Shown: piece after piece, positions 33,921-44,562 of the stretch
How the letters are laid out: every line of letters starts with the position of its first letter
Position numbering within the stretch: the first letter of the stretch is position 1
NCBI GenBank assembly: GCA_023101725.1
Contig: JALJCO010001417.1
Coordinates: 1 to 64,000 of the forward strand
Direction: 5' to 3'
DNA length: 64,000 nucleotides
DNA from: Atherinomorus stipes
Taxonomy: Eukaryota; Chordata; Actinopteri; Atheriniformes; Atherinidae
Position numbers and translations under genes: made by a program
Notes under the pieces: model-generated
What the model was told of the DNA's origin: nothing
Databases searched by the model: none
Seen by the model: the letters and a program-made list of their open reading frames with translations, nothing else

Positions 33921-35251
33921 GCGCTTCAGTTCCAAGTCCACCACCCTTTCTTCCTCATGTTGGTGAGCAGCCAATTCCATTTACTACATGGCGGAAAATC
34001 TTCGACAACTACATGCTCGTCATTAATGCAACAGGAGATGCATGGCCGGATGCACGGAAACGTGCTGTACTACTACACTGTTTGGGTCCAGAAGGACAGC
34101 GTTTATTCTACACATTACCGGATCAAGGTACGACATATGCTGCAGCCATGACGGCGCTTGAGAAACACTTTGTCCCGAAAGTTGATGTCGTAGCTTGCCG
34201 CCACACGTTCCGACAACGTATTCAACGTGCGGATGAAACTGTGTCTCAGTATGTGGTTGCTCTGAGAGCTTTGTCTTTGTCGTGTGACTTTGGACAAATG
34301 GAAAGTGAAATGATAAGAGATCAGTTAATCTCCAACGCTCATCTTAGTGTTGTGAAAGACAAACTACTGCTGGAGGAGGATCTAACACTGAAGAAGGCCC
34401 TGACGATTGCAGGCCAGGTCAAAGCCGCAGTTAAAAACGCTACGCTCCTTTCAGCTTCCAGCTCGTTACCGACCGCACCAATTCAGACTGTTGGAGCGGC
34501 AACTTCACAGAAAAGAGGACCGCGCTCAGCAAAATGGCCTGCTCCAGACCAGCGCAAGCTAGCAGGCTCAAAACAACAGCCGCCGCCGCGGAAATGCTTC
34601 AGGTGTGGTTCCCACAAACGCTTAGCTAATGACAAGAACTGTCCTGCTGCTTCTTCAAAATGCAACCACTGTGGTAAAAAGGGACATTTTGCCAAAGTGT
34701 GTAGATCATCAGTCAGCGAAGTAAGAGAAGTGGTTGTTCCTGAACTTGCAGTGTTGTGCGTACAGGATATTAAACTGATAGCAGCTGCTCTTGACAAGAT
34801 CACTTGCACTGTTGACATTTCAACCCTACAGGGAAGCTCTCAGGCTGTGGAGCTTATTGTAGATACTGGAGCTTCTGTCTCTATTTTGCCTGAGTCTATG
34901 TACAGACATTACTTTGCAGACTGTTCACTTGAGGAGCCAAAAGTTAAGCTCGTCACATACGCCAGAGAGGAGTTAGCTGTGATTTGCTGCTTACCTGCAT
35001 CAGTTGCTCTCCATACACAGAGTGGAGAAGTCCCTGCTTCCTTCTACATAGTCAGAGCTGGTTCTCCATTGCTAGGCCTGGACCTCATTAAAGCGCTGAA
35101 TGTCAACATCATTGGAGGCAAAGTGGACCACACCAAGGATGAAACTACAAATGAACCCATTTCTGTTACCCAGAAATCCACAGTGTACAATGTTGATCCT
35201 GCTTCACCTGCTCATCTTGGACATGTAAAGGGGTTCATCCACAAGGTATAG
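33917..35251 (+). CDS. Gypsy gag-protease ORF
   Basis: 444 codons from the ATG at 33917 (MSASVPSPP). The N-terminal two-thirds is a Gag-like capsid region rich in charged helices (for example WRKIFDNYMLVINATG). Two zinc-knuckle-like motifs follow: an atypical one from residue 227 (CFRCGSHKRLANDKNC) and a canonical CX2CX4HX4C from residue 249 (CNHCGKKGHFAKVC), which bind RNA. The aspartic protease active site DTGA is at residue 316, with LLGLD further on as the second protease signature. The frame ends at TAG 35249-35251, just before the reverse transcriptase and in the same frame, so pol follows without a shift. I favour a damaged stop over programmed readthrough. Confidence 0.85.
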   Translation: MSASVPSPPPFLPHVGEQPIPFTTWRKIFDNYMLVINATGDAWPDARKRAVLLHCLGPEGQRLFYTLPDQGTTYAAAMTALEKHFVPKVDVVACRHTFRQRIQRADETVSQYVVALRALSLSCDFGQMESEMIRDQLISNAHLSVVKDKLLLEEDLTLKKALTIAGQVKAAVKNATLLSASSSLPTAPIQTVGAATSQKRGPRSAKWPAPDQRKLAGSKQQPPPRKCFRCGSHKRLANDKNCPAASSKCNHCGKKGHFAKVCRSSVSEVREVVVPELAVLCVQDIKLIAAALDKITCTVDISTLQGSSQAVELIVDTGASVSILPESMYRHYFADCSLEEPKVKLVTYAREELAVICCLPASVALHTQSGEVPASFYIVRAGSPLLGLDLIKALNVNIIGGKVDHTKDETTNEPISVTQKSTVYNVDPASPAHLGHVKGFIHKV

Positions 35252-36352
35252 GTAAACAACACGGTGCGGCCTGTACGTCAAAAGCTGAGACGCCTACCTC
35301 TAAGTGTACGCAAGGAGGTGTCAGCAGAACTCACTCGCTTGCTCAAAGCAGGCATAATTGAGCGAATCGATGCTGCTGAATGGGTGAGTCCTCTGGTTGT
35401 GGTACGGAAGCACAGAGGAGGGCTGAGACTGTGTGTTGACCTCCGTGAACCCAATAAGAGTATCATCACAGACTGCCATCCTCTTCCCCATATGGAGGAC
35501 TTGTTTTCTGAGCTTGCAGGTGCCACACACTACAGCCAGATTGATCTGAGCTCAGCCTACCACCAACTACCTCTTCATCCTGATAGCCGAAAGTTAACTG
35601 CTTTCATTACCCATGATGGCCTGTTCCAGTTCACTCGTGTCCCATTTGGCTTAGCATCAGCACCGTCTGCTTTCCAGAAAATGATGCAAACAATCCTCAA
35701 GGATCTGCCAGGCGTTCAAAACTACTTGGATGACATTATTGTCTATGGAGCTTCAAAGGAAATGCATGACAGACACCTGGAAACTGTTCTTCAACGTCTC
35801 AGAGATGCCGGCCTGCAGATCAACTTTGAGAAAAGTTCATTTTGCCAGTCACATATTACATTCCTGGGCCATGATATCTCCAAGGATGGTCTTCATCCAA
35901 GCCAGGATCACCTTACCTCAATCGCTGAAGTTCCTGCTCCCAAAGACATGGCAGCATTGCGCTCCTTCTTGGGCTTGACATCCTGGTTCAGCAAGTTTCT
36001 GCCAAACTATGCCACACTGGTTGAGCCACTCCGACAGCTACTGAGAACAAACATGCAAGCTGAACTACAGTGGAATGAAGCAGCACAGGAGAGCTTCACA
36101 AACCTGAAAATGCTGCTTCTCAACAGTCCAGCACTTGCCACTTACAACCCCAAGCTGCCTGCTTTCATCACCACAGATGCTTCTGACTACGGGCTAGGAG
36201 CAGTTCTGACACAGCTGCATCCAGATCAAGTGGAGCGGGTCGTTGCATTTGCTTCCCAGACACTGTCTGCTGCTGAAAGGAAGTACTCCACCACAGAGAA
36301 GGAAGCTTTAGCCTGTGTCTGGGCTGTGGAAAGGGGGCGAATGGGGCTGTAG
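35252..36352 (+). pseudogene. Gypsy reverse transcriptase-RNase H, stop-interrupted
   Basis: Continuous with the gag-protease frame. Reverse transcriptase makes element cDNA in a cytoplasmic particle. Visible motifs: LRLCVDLREPNK, QIDLSSAYHQL, FGLASAPSAFQ and the catalytic YLDD at 35723-35734. The RNase H start TDASDYGLGAVL has its catalytic D at 36176. The frame meets TAG at 36350-36352 inside RNase H and continues in register with TLRTDHQALT. Motif conservation is good, so inactivation is recent relative to selection. Confidence 0.88.
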
Positions 36353-37892
36353 GGCTGCAGATTCACACTCCGCACTGACCACCAAGCTCTCACTACTCTA
36401 CACAGCACCAAAGGTATGAACAGAGCTGGCATGAGAATCTCACGTTGGTCTGCAAGGTTGATGTGTTTTCAATATGATGTGCAGTACCGTCCTGGTGTTC
36501 AGAATGTCTTGGCAGACTGCCTCTCACATGTTCCTCTTGTCAACTCCAACACTGACGTGGATGCCGAGAAGGACCTTCTGCTGGAGATAGCTGAAGTCTC
36601 ACCTCTCCTGACAGCGATGCCACTGGCAGACTTTAAAGCTGAGTGTGAGGACTGTCCTGATCTCTCTCAGCTGCGACGGATCATCCGTTCTGGTTGGCCT
36701 AAGGTAAAATAGTCTCTTCCAAATGAGATGCAGCTGTACTTCCTGGTGCGACATGAACTTGCTTCTGAATCTCCGCTGATCTTCCGTGGAACACACCTGG
36801 TGGTTCCCAAGTCTCTGCAGGAAAAGGTAATACACCTTGCACATGAAGGCCATCAGGGCATTGTTCGCACAAAACAGCGCCTCAGAGAGCTTTACTGGTG
36901 GCCACACATGGATACTCTCGTGCACACGATCTTGTCTTCATGCACAATCTGTCAGTCATGTGACAAAACAGCCAAAACTGCCCCTGCTCCCCTGCAGCCA
37001 GTTGAATTTCCAGAAGGCCCCTTTCAACATGTGGCTATTGACATTGTTGGCCCATTTGAACGTGGACCACATGACTGCCGGTTCGCAATCACTCTGGTTG
37101 ATTACTTCAGCAAATGGCCAGAGGTAGCCTTTACTTCATCGGCTACCACAGACACTGTCATCACATTTTTGGCTTCCGTTTTGCCCGTGAAGGAAACCCG
37201 TGTGAACTTACGACTGATAATGGACCGCAGTTCACTTCATCTGCCTTTGCTGATTTCCTGAAAGAAAGAGGACAAGTGTTTATCATCCTCAAGCAAATGG
37301 CTGTGTCGAGAGGTTTAACAGAGTACTGAAGGACTGTATCCAAGCAGCACAGGTGGCACAGAAACCATGTAAGTCCACACTGACTGAGATGCTGGAGAGT
37401 TACCGCGCTACTGCTCATGCAACAACTGGAACCTCCCCGTTTCAGCTCCTCAGAGGGAGACAGATGAGAACTAAGCTAAATGTCCTGCCGCTTCCCAAGA
37501 ACGCACCACAGCATGAACAAAACAGAGCCAGAGTTGTCTGCCAGCAAACCAAAAGTAAGCAGTACACTGACTCGAAGAGAGGCGCAAAACCACCCAGACT
37601 TGCAGTTGGTGACAAAGTGCGGGTGCGCAAACCTTTCCATGTGGGCAAGGGAGAGAGACAGTTCACCGATCCATTGTCAGTCCAGCAACAGACTGGACTG
37701 AGCACCTTTGTCTTGAGTGATGGGAAAAGATGGAATGCAGCCCGTCTCTCGCTTTGCCCAGAGGAGAATGCAAAGTCAACTCAGGCTGGTACTGTGGAGG
37801 AAAACGCTGGCCCAAAAGAGACTCCAAGGAAACATCCTATTCCTAACAGACAGAGACAGCTACCAGCTTGGACCAAGGATTACAGTATGTAA
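36353..37892 (+). pseudogene. Gypsy RNase H end and integrase, frameshifted
   Basis: Same frame up to TAG at 36710-36712, then on through an HHCC zinc-binding domain at about 36830-36960 (HEGHQG ... CTICQSC). The integrase core acidic residues are at about 37040 (AIDIVGPF), 37215 (TTDNGPQF) and 37308 (the CVERF region). One base appears lost in a T run near 37173-37182, and another single-base-equivalent loss lies near 37275-37290, so the three catalytic residues fall in three frames. The C-terminal part (37353-37892) is open and includes a GPY/F-like region near VGDKVRVRKPF. Not functional as it stands. Confidence 0.85.
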
Positions 37893-38311
37893 TGAGATAG
37901 ACTAAACAACAAATGTGAACAAAAGAACACACTGCATTGTTGTAATATCCGTGTTTTACTAAGTTCCATGCAATTGAAGTTAATGTTTAATGGATAATGC
38001 ATTTACTTGGCTTATCCTCTGTAATCTTATCACTCCAGATAGTTAAAGTTGTTTATTGTAATTTTTGGATACATATGCTATATGGAGGGTTGATTTATGC
38101 CTTATTGCAAATGGTTATTATAACATCTGATTGTGCATTACAAGTACTTATGTGTTTCTAGATTGTAAACATTTGGTAACAGTTCGTTATCCTACAGTTA
38201 CACGATAATGTGCATTATTGAAAATGTTTAGTGCAAACTTGACTTACCTATGTTACTGCGTTAAGTTGAGTCAGTAAGGAGGTATTAGTATTTTGTGAGG
38301 AAGAGGAGAGA
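37893..38311 (+). other. Gypsy 3' untranslated region with polypurine tract
   Basis: AT-rich noncoding stretch ending in GAGGAAGAGGAGAGA (38297-38311), a polypurine tract directly before the 3' LTR, where plus-strand priming occurs. Confidence 0.7.
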
Positions 38312-38518
38312 TGTTGTGTTTACAGACACTTGTTAAGAGTATATTCCTTCACCAGTAGGGGGCTCTGCGACTGAGAGTTGACAGTGAGGATAGAAGAAGA
38401 GTGATAGCCAGAGAAGAAGAAATGTAGGCAAGGGTTGAGTGTGCTTTTTCTGCAGTCTAAAATACAAGAGTTCAACTTCTTTCCATCTCCTCCTTTTTTC
38501 TCCACCACCAACATAACA
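38312..38518 (+). repeat. Gypsy 3' LTR
   Basis: 207 bp, same boundaries as the 5' LTR; five differences. Followed by GTCTT, which resembles the CTCTT before the 5' LTR. Confidence 0.92.
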
Positions 38519-38988
38519 GTCTTCTCAGTCTGTGATGACCTGGGGATCCATGTCAGCTGCTGATGTTGGTGCTTCATTAGGGCCAGCATAAATGCAGCCA
38601 TCTACCAGGACACTTTGGAGCACTTCATGCTTGCTTCAGTGGACCAGCTGTATGGGGATGGAGACTTCATCTTCCAGCAGGACTTGGCCCCTGCCCACAT
38701 TGCCAAAACTACAAAATCTTGGTTCAACAACCATGCTTGATTGGCCCACAAACTCACCTGACCTGAACCCCATTGAAAATCTGTGGGACATTGTCAAGAG
38801 AAAGCTGAACGGGAAGAGACCAAAAAAAAAATGAAGAGCTCAAGGCTGTGATGGAAACATGTTCGTCTTCCATAACACCTGAGATATGCCACAAGCTAGT
38901 AGCATCCATGCCACGCCGGGTTAAGGCAGTCATTCATGCAAAAGGGCCCAAACCAAGTACTAAGTACAGATGCAAGATTTTATTTTAG
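38519..38988 (+). pseudogene. Tc1-like transposase (element D), C-terminal part
   Basis: Resumes after the Gypsy element with VMTWGSMSAADVG, INAAIYQDTLEHFML, FQQDLAPAHIAK (second catalytic D) and NSPDLNPIENLWDIVK (catalytic E), then ASMPRRVKAVIHAKG. The segment with the first catalytic D is absent. A frameshift near 38730 and an A-run indel at 38823-38832 break it further. Confidence 0.85.
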
Positions 38989-39092
38989 GAGGCCTGACTT
39001 TTTTGCTTTTAAAATCCCTTTATAATTGATTTCATGCAATATTCTAATTTTTTGAGTTTTTGAATTTGAGGTTTTCTTAAGCTGCAAGTCCC

Positions 39093-39987
39093 TACATCCA
39101 ACATCCAAGCAAAAAAAAGCTTGAAAGCTTTGAAAAGAACATAAAGGCTCGTCTCAGGATGCCAGAAAGCATTTTGATGATCCCCAAGACTTTTGGAAAA
39201 ATACTCTGTGGACTGACGAGACAAAAGTTGAACTTTTTGGAAGGTGTAGGTCCCATTACATCTGGCGTAAACATAACACGGCATTTCAGAAAAGGAACAT
39301 CATACCAAAAGTTAAATATGGTGGTGGTAGTGTGATGGTCTGGGGCTGTTTTGCTGCTTCAGCACCTGGAAGACTTGCTGTGGTAAATGGAACCATGAAT
39401 TCTGCTGTCTACCAAAAACTCCTGAAGGAGAATGTCCGGCCATCTGTTCATGACCTCAAGCTGAAGCGGACTTGGGTTCTGCAGCAGGACAATGATCAAA
39501 AACACACCAGCAAGTCCACCTCTGAATGGCTTAAGCAAAACAATATGAAGACTTTGGAGTGGCCTAGTCAAAGTCCTGACTTGAATCCCATTGAGATGCT
39601 GTGGCATGACCTTAAAAAGGTGGTTCATGCTGGAAAACCTTTCAATGTGGCTGAATTACAACAATTCTGCAAAGATGAGTGGGCCAAAATTCCTCCACAG
39701 TGCTGTAGAAGACTCATTGCCAGTTATCACAAATGCTTGATTGCAGTCGTTGCTGCTAAGGGTAGCCCAACCAGTTATTAGGTTTAGGGGGCAATCACTT
39801 TTTCATGCAGGGCCATTTAAGTTTGGATTTTTTTCCCCCTTAAAAATAAAAATCTTCATTTAAAAACTCCATTTTCTGTTTACTTGTGTTATCATTTGAA
39901 TGTGTTTGATGATCTGAAACATGTAAGTGTGACTAACATACAAAAAAGTAAGAAATCAGGAAGGGGACAAAAACTTTTTCACACAGC

Positions 39988-39989
<2 letters not shown>
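39093..39989 (+). mobile_element. Tc1-like element C, 3' half
   Basis: A different Tc1 family from A/B and D. Starts abruptly within the transposase and ends with the terminal sequence GACAAAAACTTTTTCACACA plus GCTG, then TA (39990-39991). The 3' end contains GGGGGCAATCACTTTTTCAT, a recognisable fish Tc1 end. Its 5' half has been lost at the junction with element D. Confidence 0.8.
39158..39781 (+). pseudogene. Tc1-like transposase catalytic domain, truncated
   Basis: Open from about 39158 to TAG 39779-39781. It contains the complete DDE core: first D in LWTDETKVELFG, then GGGSVMVWGCFA, second D in QQDNDQKHTSK, E in SPDLNPIEMLWHDLKK, and a conserved end (CRRLIASYHKCLIAVVAAKG). The N-terminal DNA-binding half is missing, so it cannot act alone. 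The catalytic half is strikingly intact compared with its neighbours, suggesting a younger copy. Confidence 0.88.
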
Positions 39990-39993
<4 letters not shown>

Positions 39994-40028
<35 letters not shown>

Positions 40029-40053
40029 GTGTGTGTATATATATATATATATG
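39994..40053. repeat. (TA)n microsatellite
   Basis: TA repeats with a short GTGTGTG interruption, starting right after the 3' end of Tc1 element C. Confidence 0.95.
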
Positions 40054-42397
40054 TGGCCTATATATAACAGCTGTGCCAGTGTATGGCTAACACAAAACAA
40101 AGTGTTTTTATCTGACCAAGTAACTTATTATCTAGCTGCATCGATTAGAAGTATTCTGCTGAAGTGCAGCTTCACGTGCCACACGATGTGACTAATTCAC
40201 AATAATGCATTTCTGTTTCATGATTTGCTTATGCTTGTATGAGCTAGATGTGCAAGAATAATTTGTTACAAATGAGATATTGAAATAAAGAGGACACAAA
40301 GCATTGTTTAGAAATGTTTCAACATGATATCATTCCTTCATTTCAGCTGTTTAATCTATCATTGTCTGATAAAAAAAGGTAATAAAGCAGACACAACTTA
40401 GGAACAGACTCAGGATGGTCAGAAAAAGTTGTCTTTGCTGACAATACAGTTACTTGTTGAACAGTTTAATGAATTTATTGCCCCAAAATATCTTAAGGTT
40501 CAAAAGTCAGTCTATTAGGCTGCGGCTGATTAATTTAACTCTTCCAACTAAGCAAGTGAAACATTAATAGACATTTTATTAAGCTGTAGCAGTATAATAC
40601 AGTTCAGTTATAATTTACAATGCTTACAAAGAAGTCAACAATAACAACATAACAATTAACATATGTCACCGCATTTTGGAAAACAGCAGGAAAAGGCTCA
40701 GATTTGGTGAAAAAATTTAGTGTAATATAAATGTAGTAGAGACTACAAACTGATATACTTATTCACTAAACTAGTGCGAGAACAGGACAAAAAAAAAAAA
40801 AAAAAAAATCACCAATACATCAATTTCTTTATTTGTTTGACCATAGCCAGTGTTTTCTGTTTTACTGCAGTTTTGTGAAATATTCTCCCTTTTTCTTGGT
40901 TTGGCTTGTGTTTTGTCCAGTGCTCTGTTTTTTAGCCCATACCACAGCACCTAATTGAAAAACACAGAATAGAAGCTAAGATTTAACAATACCCTTTGTT
41001 TTCAACATGTGTGCAATGAAATTAGTTCTTTGTTTGCTATTGAGAGCTTATCATTTAGTTAGTTATTCGAAATGGGACCAACACTTTATAGGAGATGATG
41101 AAAGGTTTGGGTTTAGGTCAAGGTTAAATTATTTGAATGAATTTCATGTTTTATGTGGTTATTGTGCTACCCCATAAGCAGTCCTGTTTGTAACTATTGT
41201 GTGATTCAGTTTATTTGCTGTTGCCAAAGTTACTCACAAACAAAACAAGAGTCATTTTGAGTTTGCTGGCCTTCAACAAAAGCAGCATCAACCTCTAACT
41301 CAAGGTCAGTGAAATACCATCAAGTTCATTGTGAGCTGAAGGCTGCATATCTCTGCACGAAGAGTGCCCTGATACAGGCATTTGCAATGTTTTGCTGAGG
41401 GAACAAAACATGCTTTGTGACTTGCAAAGCTGTGCAAACACCCTATTTTATTTTCAGGAAGACAGTCCTGATGGCTTTTCTGTAAATCATCACCTCAAAG
41501 CAGTGAGACCAGCTCTTTTTGATTTATGTCTGTGCTGTGTTTCTGGTCACTTTCAAGGACACCTGTTCACACTGTCGTGTCGTGACGGGGCCAAATGTGT
41601 TCTTATGATAAAGATAAGGGGAAGTTCTGAAAGAGATATGACGTATAGGCTGTCAGTCTAGAATGAATACATCTTGTTAAATGTGTTTAAACTTGATCTC
41701 AGTGAACTCTGTCACATTATGCACTTTACTGGATGGATATTTTACTGGATGCTGTCAGTTTAACAAGTTCATCACTGCTTTATTGTTGTAAAACAATCAG
41801 GTTTCAAGTTTAAGTTAACTATTAAACTTCTTTTTTTCATTCTTCAACCATTTCATTGTTTGATTTTAAAATACCCATATACGGTAAGCTAAAGGCACTA
41901 ATACTGTACCTGATTTTACAAGTAAAACTAATAAAACACTGATTAACTACTGTTACAATTAAACATCTGCATATGGGTGTTCAAACTTATTCCATACTAT
42001 TTCTCTACTTTTCTCGTCCAGGTTTGTGCCCAGTACATCATCTCTCTCACCAGAGACCCCAAGCCCACTGGTTGACTATTTCACCCATCTCAATCCAGAC
42101 ACCCTTCAACTATTTTTTAACTATCACCCTCAACAATCATCAAGTAACCCCAAATAGTAGAAAGTTTTCAGCTGCGAGGATGGCACCATTCCAAAGTGGC
42201 TTTCATACAGTGAGGAACTGTTTTGCTTCGTTTGCATGGCATTTGCCAAGTCCACTGACTAAAGTCAATTCATTACAGGAATGACAGATTGGAAGCATTA
42301 TGAGCAGTAGGGCTGCAATGCTATATCACAAATGTCCCACAGCTGTTGAAATGTCAAATAATTAAAGATAATAATAGATAAAGAATTTTTTAAAAGT
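40054..42397. other. Intergenic, no gene seen
   Basis: AT-rich, low repeat content, poly(A) at about 40791-40808. The open frames at 41392 and 41973 have no recognisable domain. Could hold regulatory DNA but nothing can be called from sequence alone. Confidence 0.5.
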
Positions 42398-43016
42398 TTT
42401 AAAGGCCTCCTTCCACAGAAAACCCGTTTAACTTGCTCCATCTGAAATACGGAGGGTTTCCCCTTGTTTACTTACACATGCTGACTTGCTAGCGTTGCAT
42501 TCCCCCCAGTCGGCTGTGCTTTCTCATCAGAGAAACAATACGGAGAAAAGAGCGAATCGGGAACAGCCTTGCACTTCTACGTCACATTGCAAATAGCGTA
42601 TCCCACGTGGGGTTTCTATCTGTCCATTGGAAGGCAGGTAACCCTCCACTACACACTAGAAGTAGCCTAAAGACAGCACAACTGTAGCTTCGGAGTTGAG
42701 AAGCTAATTAGCTAACTGTTTGTTAGCATGGCGGAACAAACTTGTTTGTCGGCTCCATTTCCTGTCTGTAACGAAAAAAGAGCGGAGGGCGGAGCTTCCT
42801 TCACACACTGATGGGAGCCAGCCAATCAGACGGAAATTCATGAGAAGGACCCGGAAAAGCCTGCCGTTGGACCACAAGCCTCTCTTCTAGTATACAAATA
42901 CAGCTGGATACAAAGCACCCAGAAGGTTTTTGTAAACAGAAACGATGCAGAATGGATTCAATAATAATGGAGAACACAGAAATATTAGTGAAATGACCAC
43001 GGAAGTACAACTTTAA
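42398..43016. mobile_element. Candidate TTTAAAG-ended MITE
   Basis: The left end TTTAAAGGCCTCCTTCCACAG and the reverse complement of the right end, TTTAAAGTTGTACTTCCGTG, are imperfect inverted repeats. The interior is relatively GC-rich with CCAATCAGACGGAAATTCATG. Same class of terminus as the other TTAA-AG elements, weaker support. Confidence 0.45.
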
Positions 43017-43621
43017 ATAGCTTTGTTTTATCAAAACGCTGTGAGGACCAATGCTCCATAACCGAATCAAAGCACAGAAATAAACATTCTACAATGTATG
43101 GCAAAAAACTGCGTTGTTTGGTGGGGAGGGTGCATAAAAAAAGAGGCTTTGTTATTTTCTTAAATTGACATGAAAACAATTAGAAAAATGATCAACATGA
43201 AATCCACACAAAAACTGTAAACAAAACTAGTTTCATACATACTATTCTCTGTACTTTAACAGTATAAACTATGTTAAGGTCAGCAACAAAATGACACACC
43301 TACAGTCATAACAACATATCACCTCAGATGCTCTACAATTGTTAAATATCAAATAAACAAAAAATGTTTCAAACGGTTTTGTCAAAGTCCTGTCAGGGCA
43401 ATTTTTCCATAAATCAAAATAAAATTGAGAAATCTTGATAATATATAGTGAAAAAAGAGATATTTATGTTGCTTCAAGTGACCTGAGATATGAACATAAC
43501 TAATTAACTATGAAATCTCAATAAAAACTGTAACCAAGACTTATTTTAAATGCAACATTCTCTGTGTACTGTGTAAATTATATGAAAGTCAATTCACAAT
43601 GGGATGTGTGTGATTCTTCCC
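43017..43621. other. No gene seen
   Basis: AT-rich; nothing recognised. Confidence 0.5.
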
Positions 43622-43625
43622 GGCC

Positions 43626-43690
43626 CAGGGGCGGACTGGGACAAAAATTCAGGCCGGGAATTTGATACCATCCCAGGCCACCTCCACCAA
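43626..43690 (+). repeat. hAT-type terminus
   Basis: CAGGGGCGGACTGGGACAAA followed by TTCAGGCCGGG is the start of a common fish hAT element. The opposite end could not be placed. Confidence 0.55.
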
Positions 43691-43907
43691 AGTTAACGCA
43701 AAACACGAAGAGTGAATTAGGCTGGCGCCTACTGATGTGAAACTGTAAAATAATAAAACAAAGTCTCCACATCTGGCCACACACAGCATTTTGTTTCTTT
43801 CCCTTACAAAATAAACATTTGTTGTGCTGCAACAACCTGCATGCAAATCACATAAACTTAATCAACTACAAAGGCCAACAAGAGGGGAGAAAGTGTCACA
43901 ATTAATT

Positions 43908-43911
<4 letters not shown>

Positions 43912-43942
<31 letters not shown>

Positions 43943-43961
43943 AATAATTGTATTTTTAAGG

Positions 43962-44008
<47 letters not shown>

Positions 44009-44141
44009 AAAAAAAATAAAAAAAAAAAAAAAAAGTAAAGAAAGGATAAAGAAATAATAAGTAAATAGATAGAATACAACATCGGAGGCAAGATTGGGGG
44101 TGAATATGGATTTTGGATTGGGGGGGGGGGGGGGGGGGGGG
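43912..44141. repeat. Poly(A) block and poly(G) run
   Basis: Long A-rich tract at 43912-44034 with few interruptions, then a run of about 22 G at 44120-44141. Open frames here are artefacts of composition. Confidence 0.95.
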
Positions 44142-44448
44142 AAGGAGGGACAGGGATACAGGATTAAACTTACGCTTACATGCTCGTGCTTGAACAGCGT
44201 CCTTCCTTCCATCCCCCTCCTGTCCTGGGGCCGGTAGTGAAAATAAGTGGGTCCTGGAAATAATAAAAAGAAGGGGGGGGGGAATAAGAAAAAATTAAGC
44301 ACATGCATAATTAGCCATATTGTAAATCAAATAAAATTACATCATCATCCACCTAAACTTGATACTCAGTCTATTTATAATCTAACAGGTTATTCTATTA
44401 ATTATTCTAAAACTATCAACAGTATGTTGGTTTGTACTTAAATTGTAC

Positions 44449-44562
44449 CTGAAGGTTCTTGCTGTGATTCCTCACTGCTGCTGCTGTCCACCACTGCCAT
44501 AACCGCAGGAGCTCTTGCAGCACTAGCGTTGCTGACAGTACTGGTACCGCTCCCTTCTCCAT
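44449..44562 (-). other. Exon-like segment (possible TE gene exon)
   Basis: On the minus strand, a 114-bp open stretch (38 codons) lies between a splice-acceptor-like AACAAAG and a donor-like GTACAA. It reads a serine/alanine-rich peptide including SGTSTVSNASAARAPAV and VDSSSSEESQQE. Composition and position downstream of a hAT terminus suggest an exon of a hAT transposase-like gene; no domain confirms it. Confidence 0.3.

Larger units (their letters stand above)
33696..38518 (+). mobile_element. Ty3/Gypsy LTR retrotransposon, degenerate
   Basis: Two 207-bp LTRs beginning TGTTG and ending AACA bound an internal region of 4.4 kb with gag-protease, reverse transcriptase-RNase H and integrase in the Ty3/Gypsy order. 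Five-base flanks CTCTT (left) and GTCTT (right) match at four of five positions, consistent with a target duplication with one mutation. The LTRs differ at 5 of 207 positions (about 2.4 percent). Coding is broken by three in-frame amber stops and two frameshifts. No envelope gene is seen. A Mag-like lineage is suggested by the short LTRs and protein features; tentative. Confidence 0.9.
31731..39092 (+). mobile_element. Tc1-like element D with nested insertions
   Basis: Starts CAGGTACTACCCTAAAAATT after a TA (31729-31730). An inner inverted block GGACTTGCAGCTTAAGAAAA (31847) is mirrored at 39060-39090. The transposase is split: N-terminus at 32024-32165, then the piggyBac-like element 32166-33618, a short stretch to 33695, the Gypsy element 33696-38518, and the C-terminal part from 38519. 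The far right TIR (about 120 bp) is missing and replaced by Tc1 element C. About 120 residues of transposase around the first catalytic D are absent at the Gypsy site. Confidence 0.8.

Noticed and set aside
35249..35251. Programmed stop-codon readthrough as the normal expression strategy
   Set aside because: Two more amber stops and two frameshifts in the same element make random damage the simpler explanation; kept only as a possibility to test.
33690..38525. Intact endogenous retrovirus with envelope
   Set aside because: Integrase is followed by a short 3' region and the LTR; there is no envelope-like frame, and pol is broken. It is a Ty3/Gypsy retrotransposon.
43906..44308. Open frames of poly-Phe and poly-Lys type
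   Set aside because: Composition artefacts of the A-rich and G-rich tracts.
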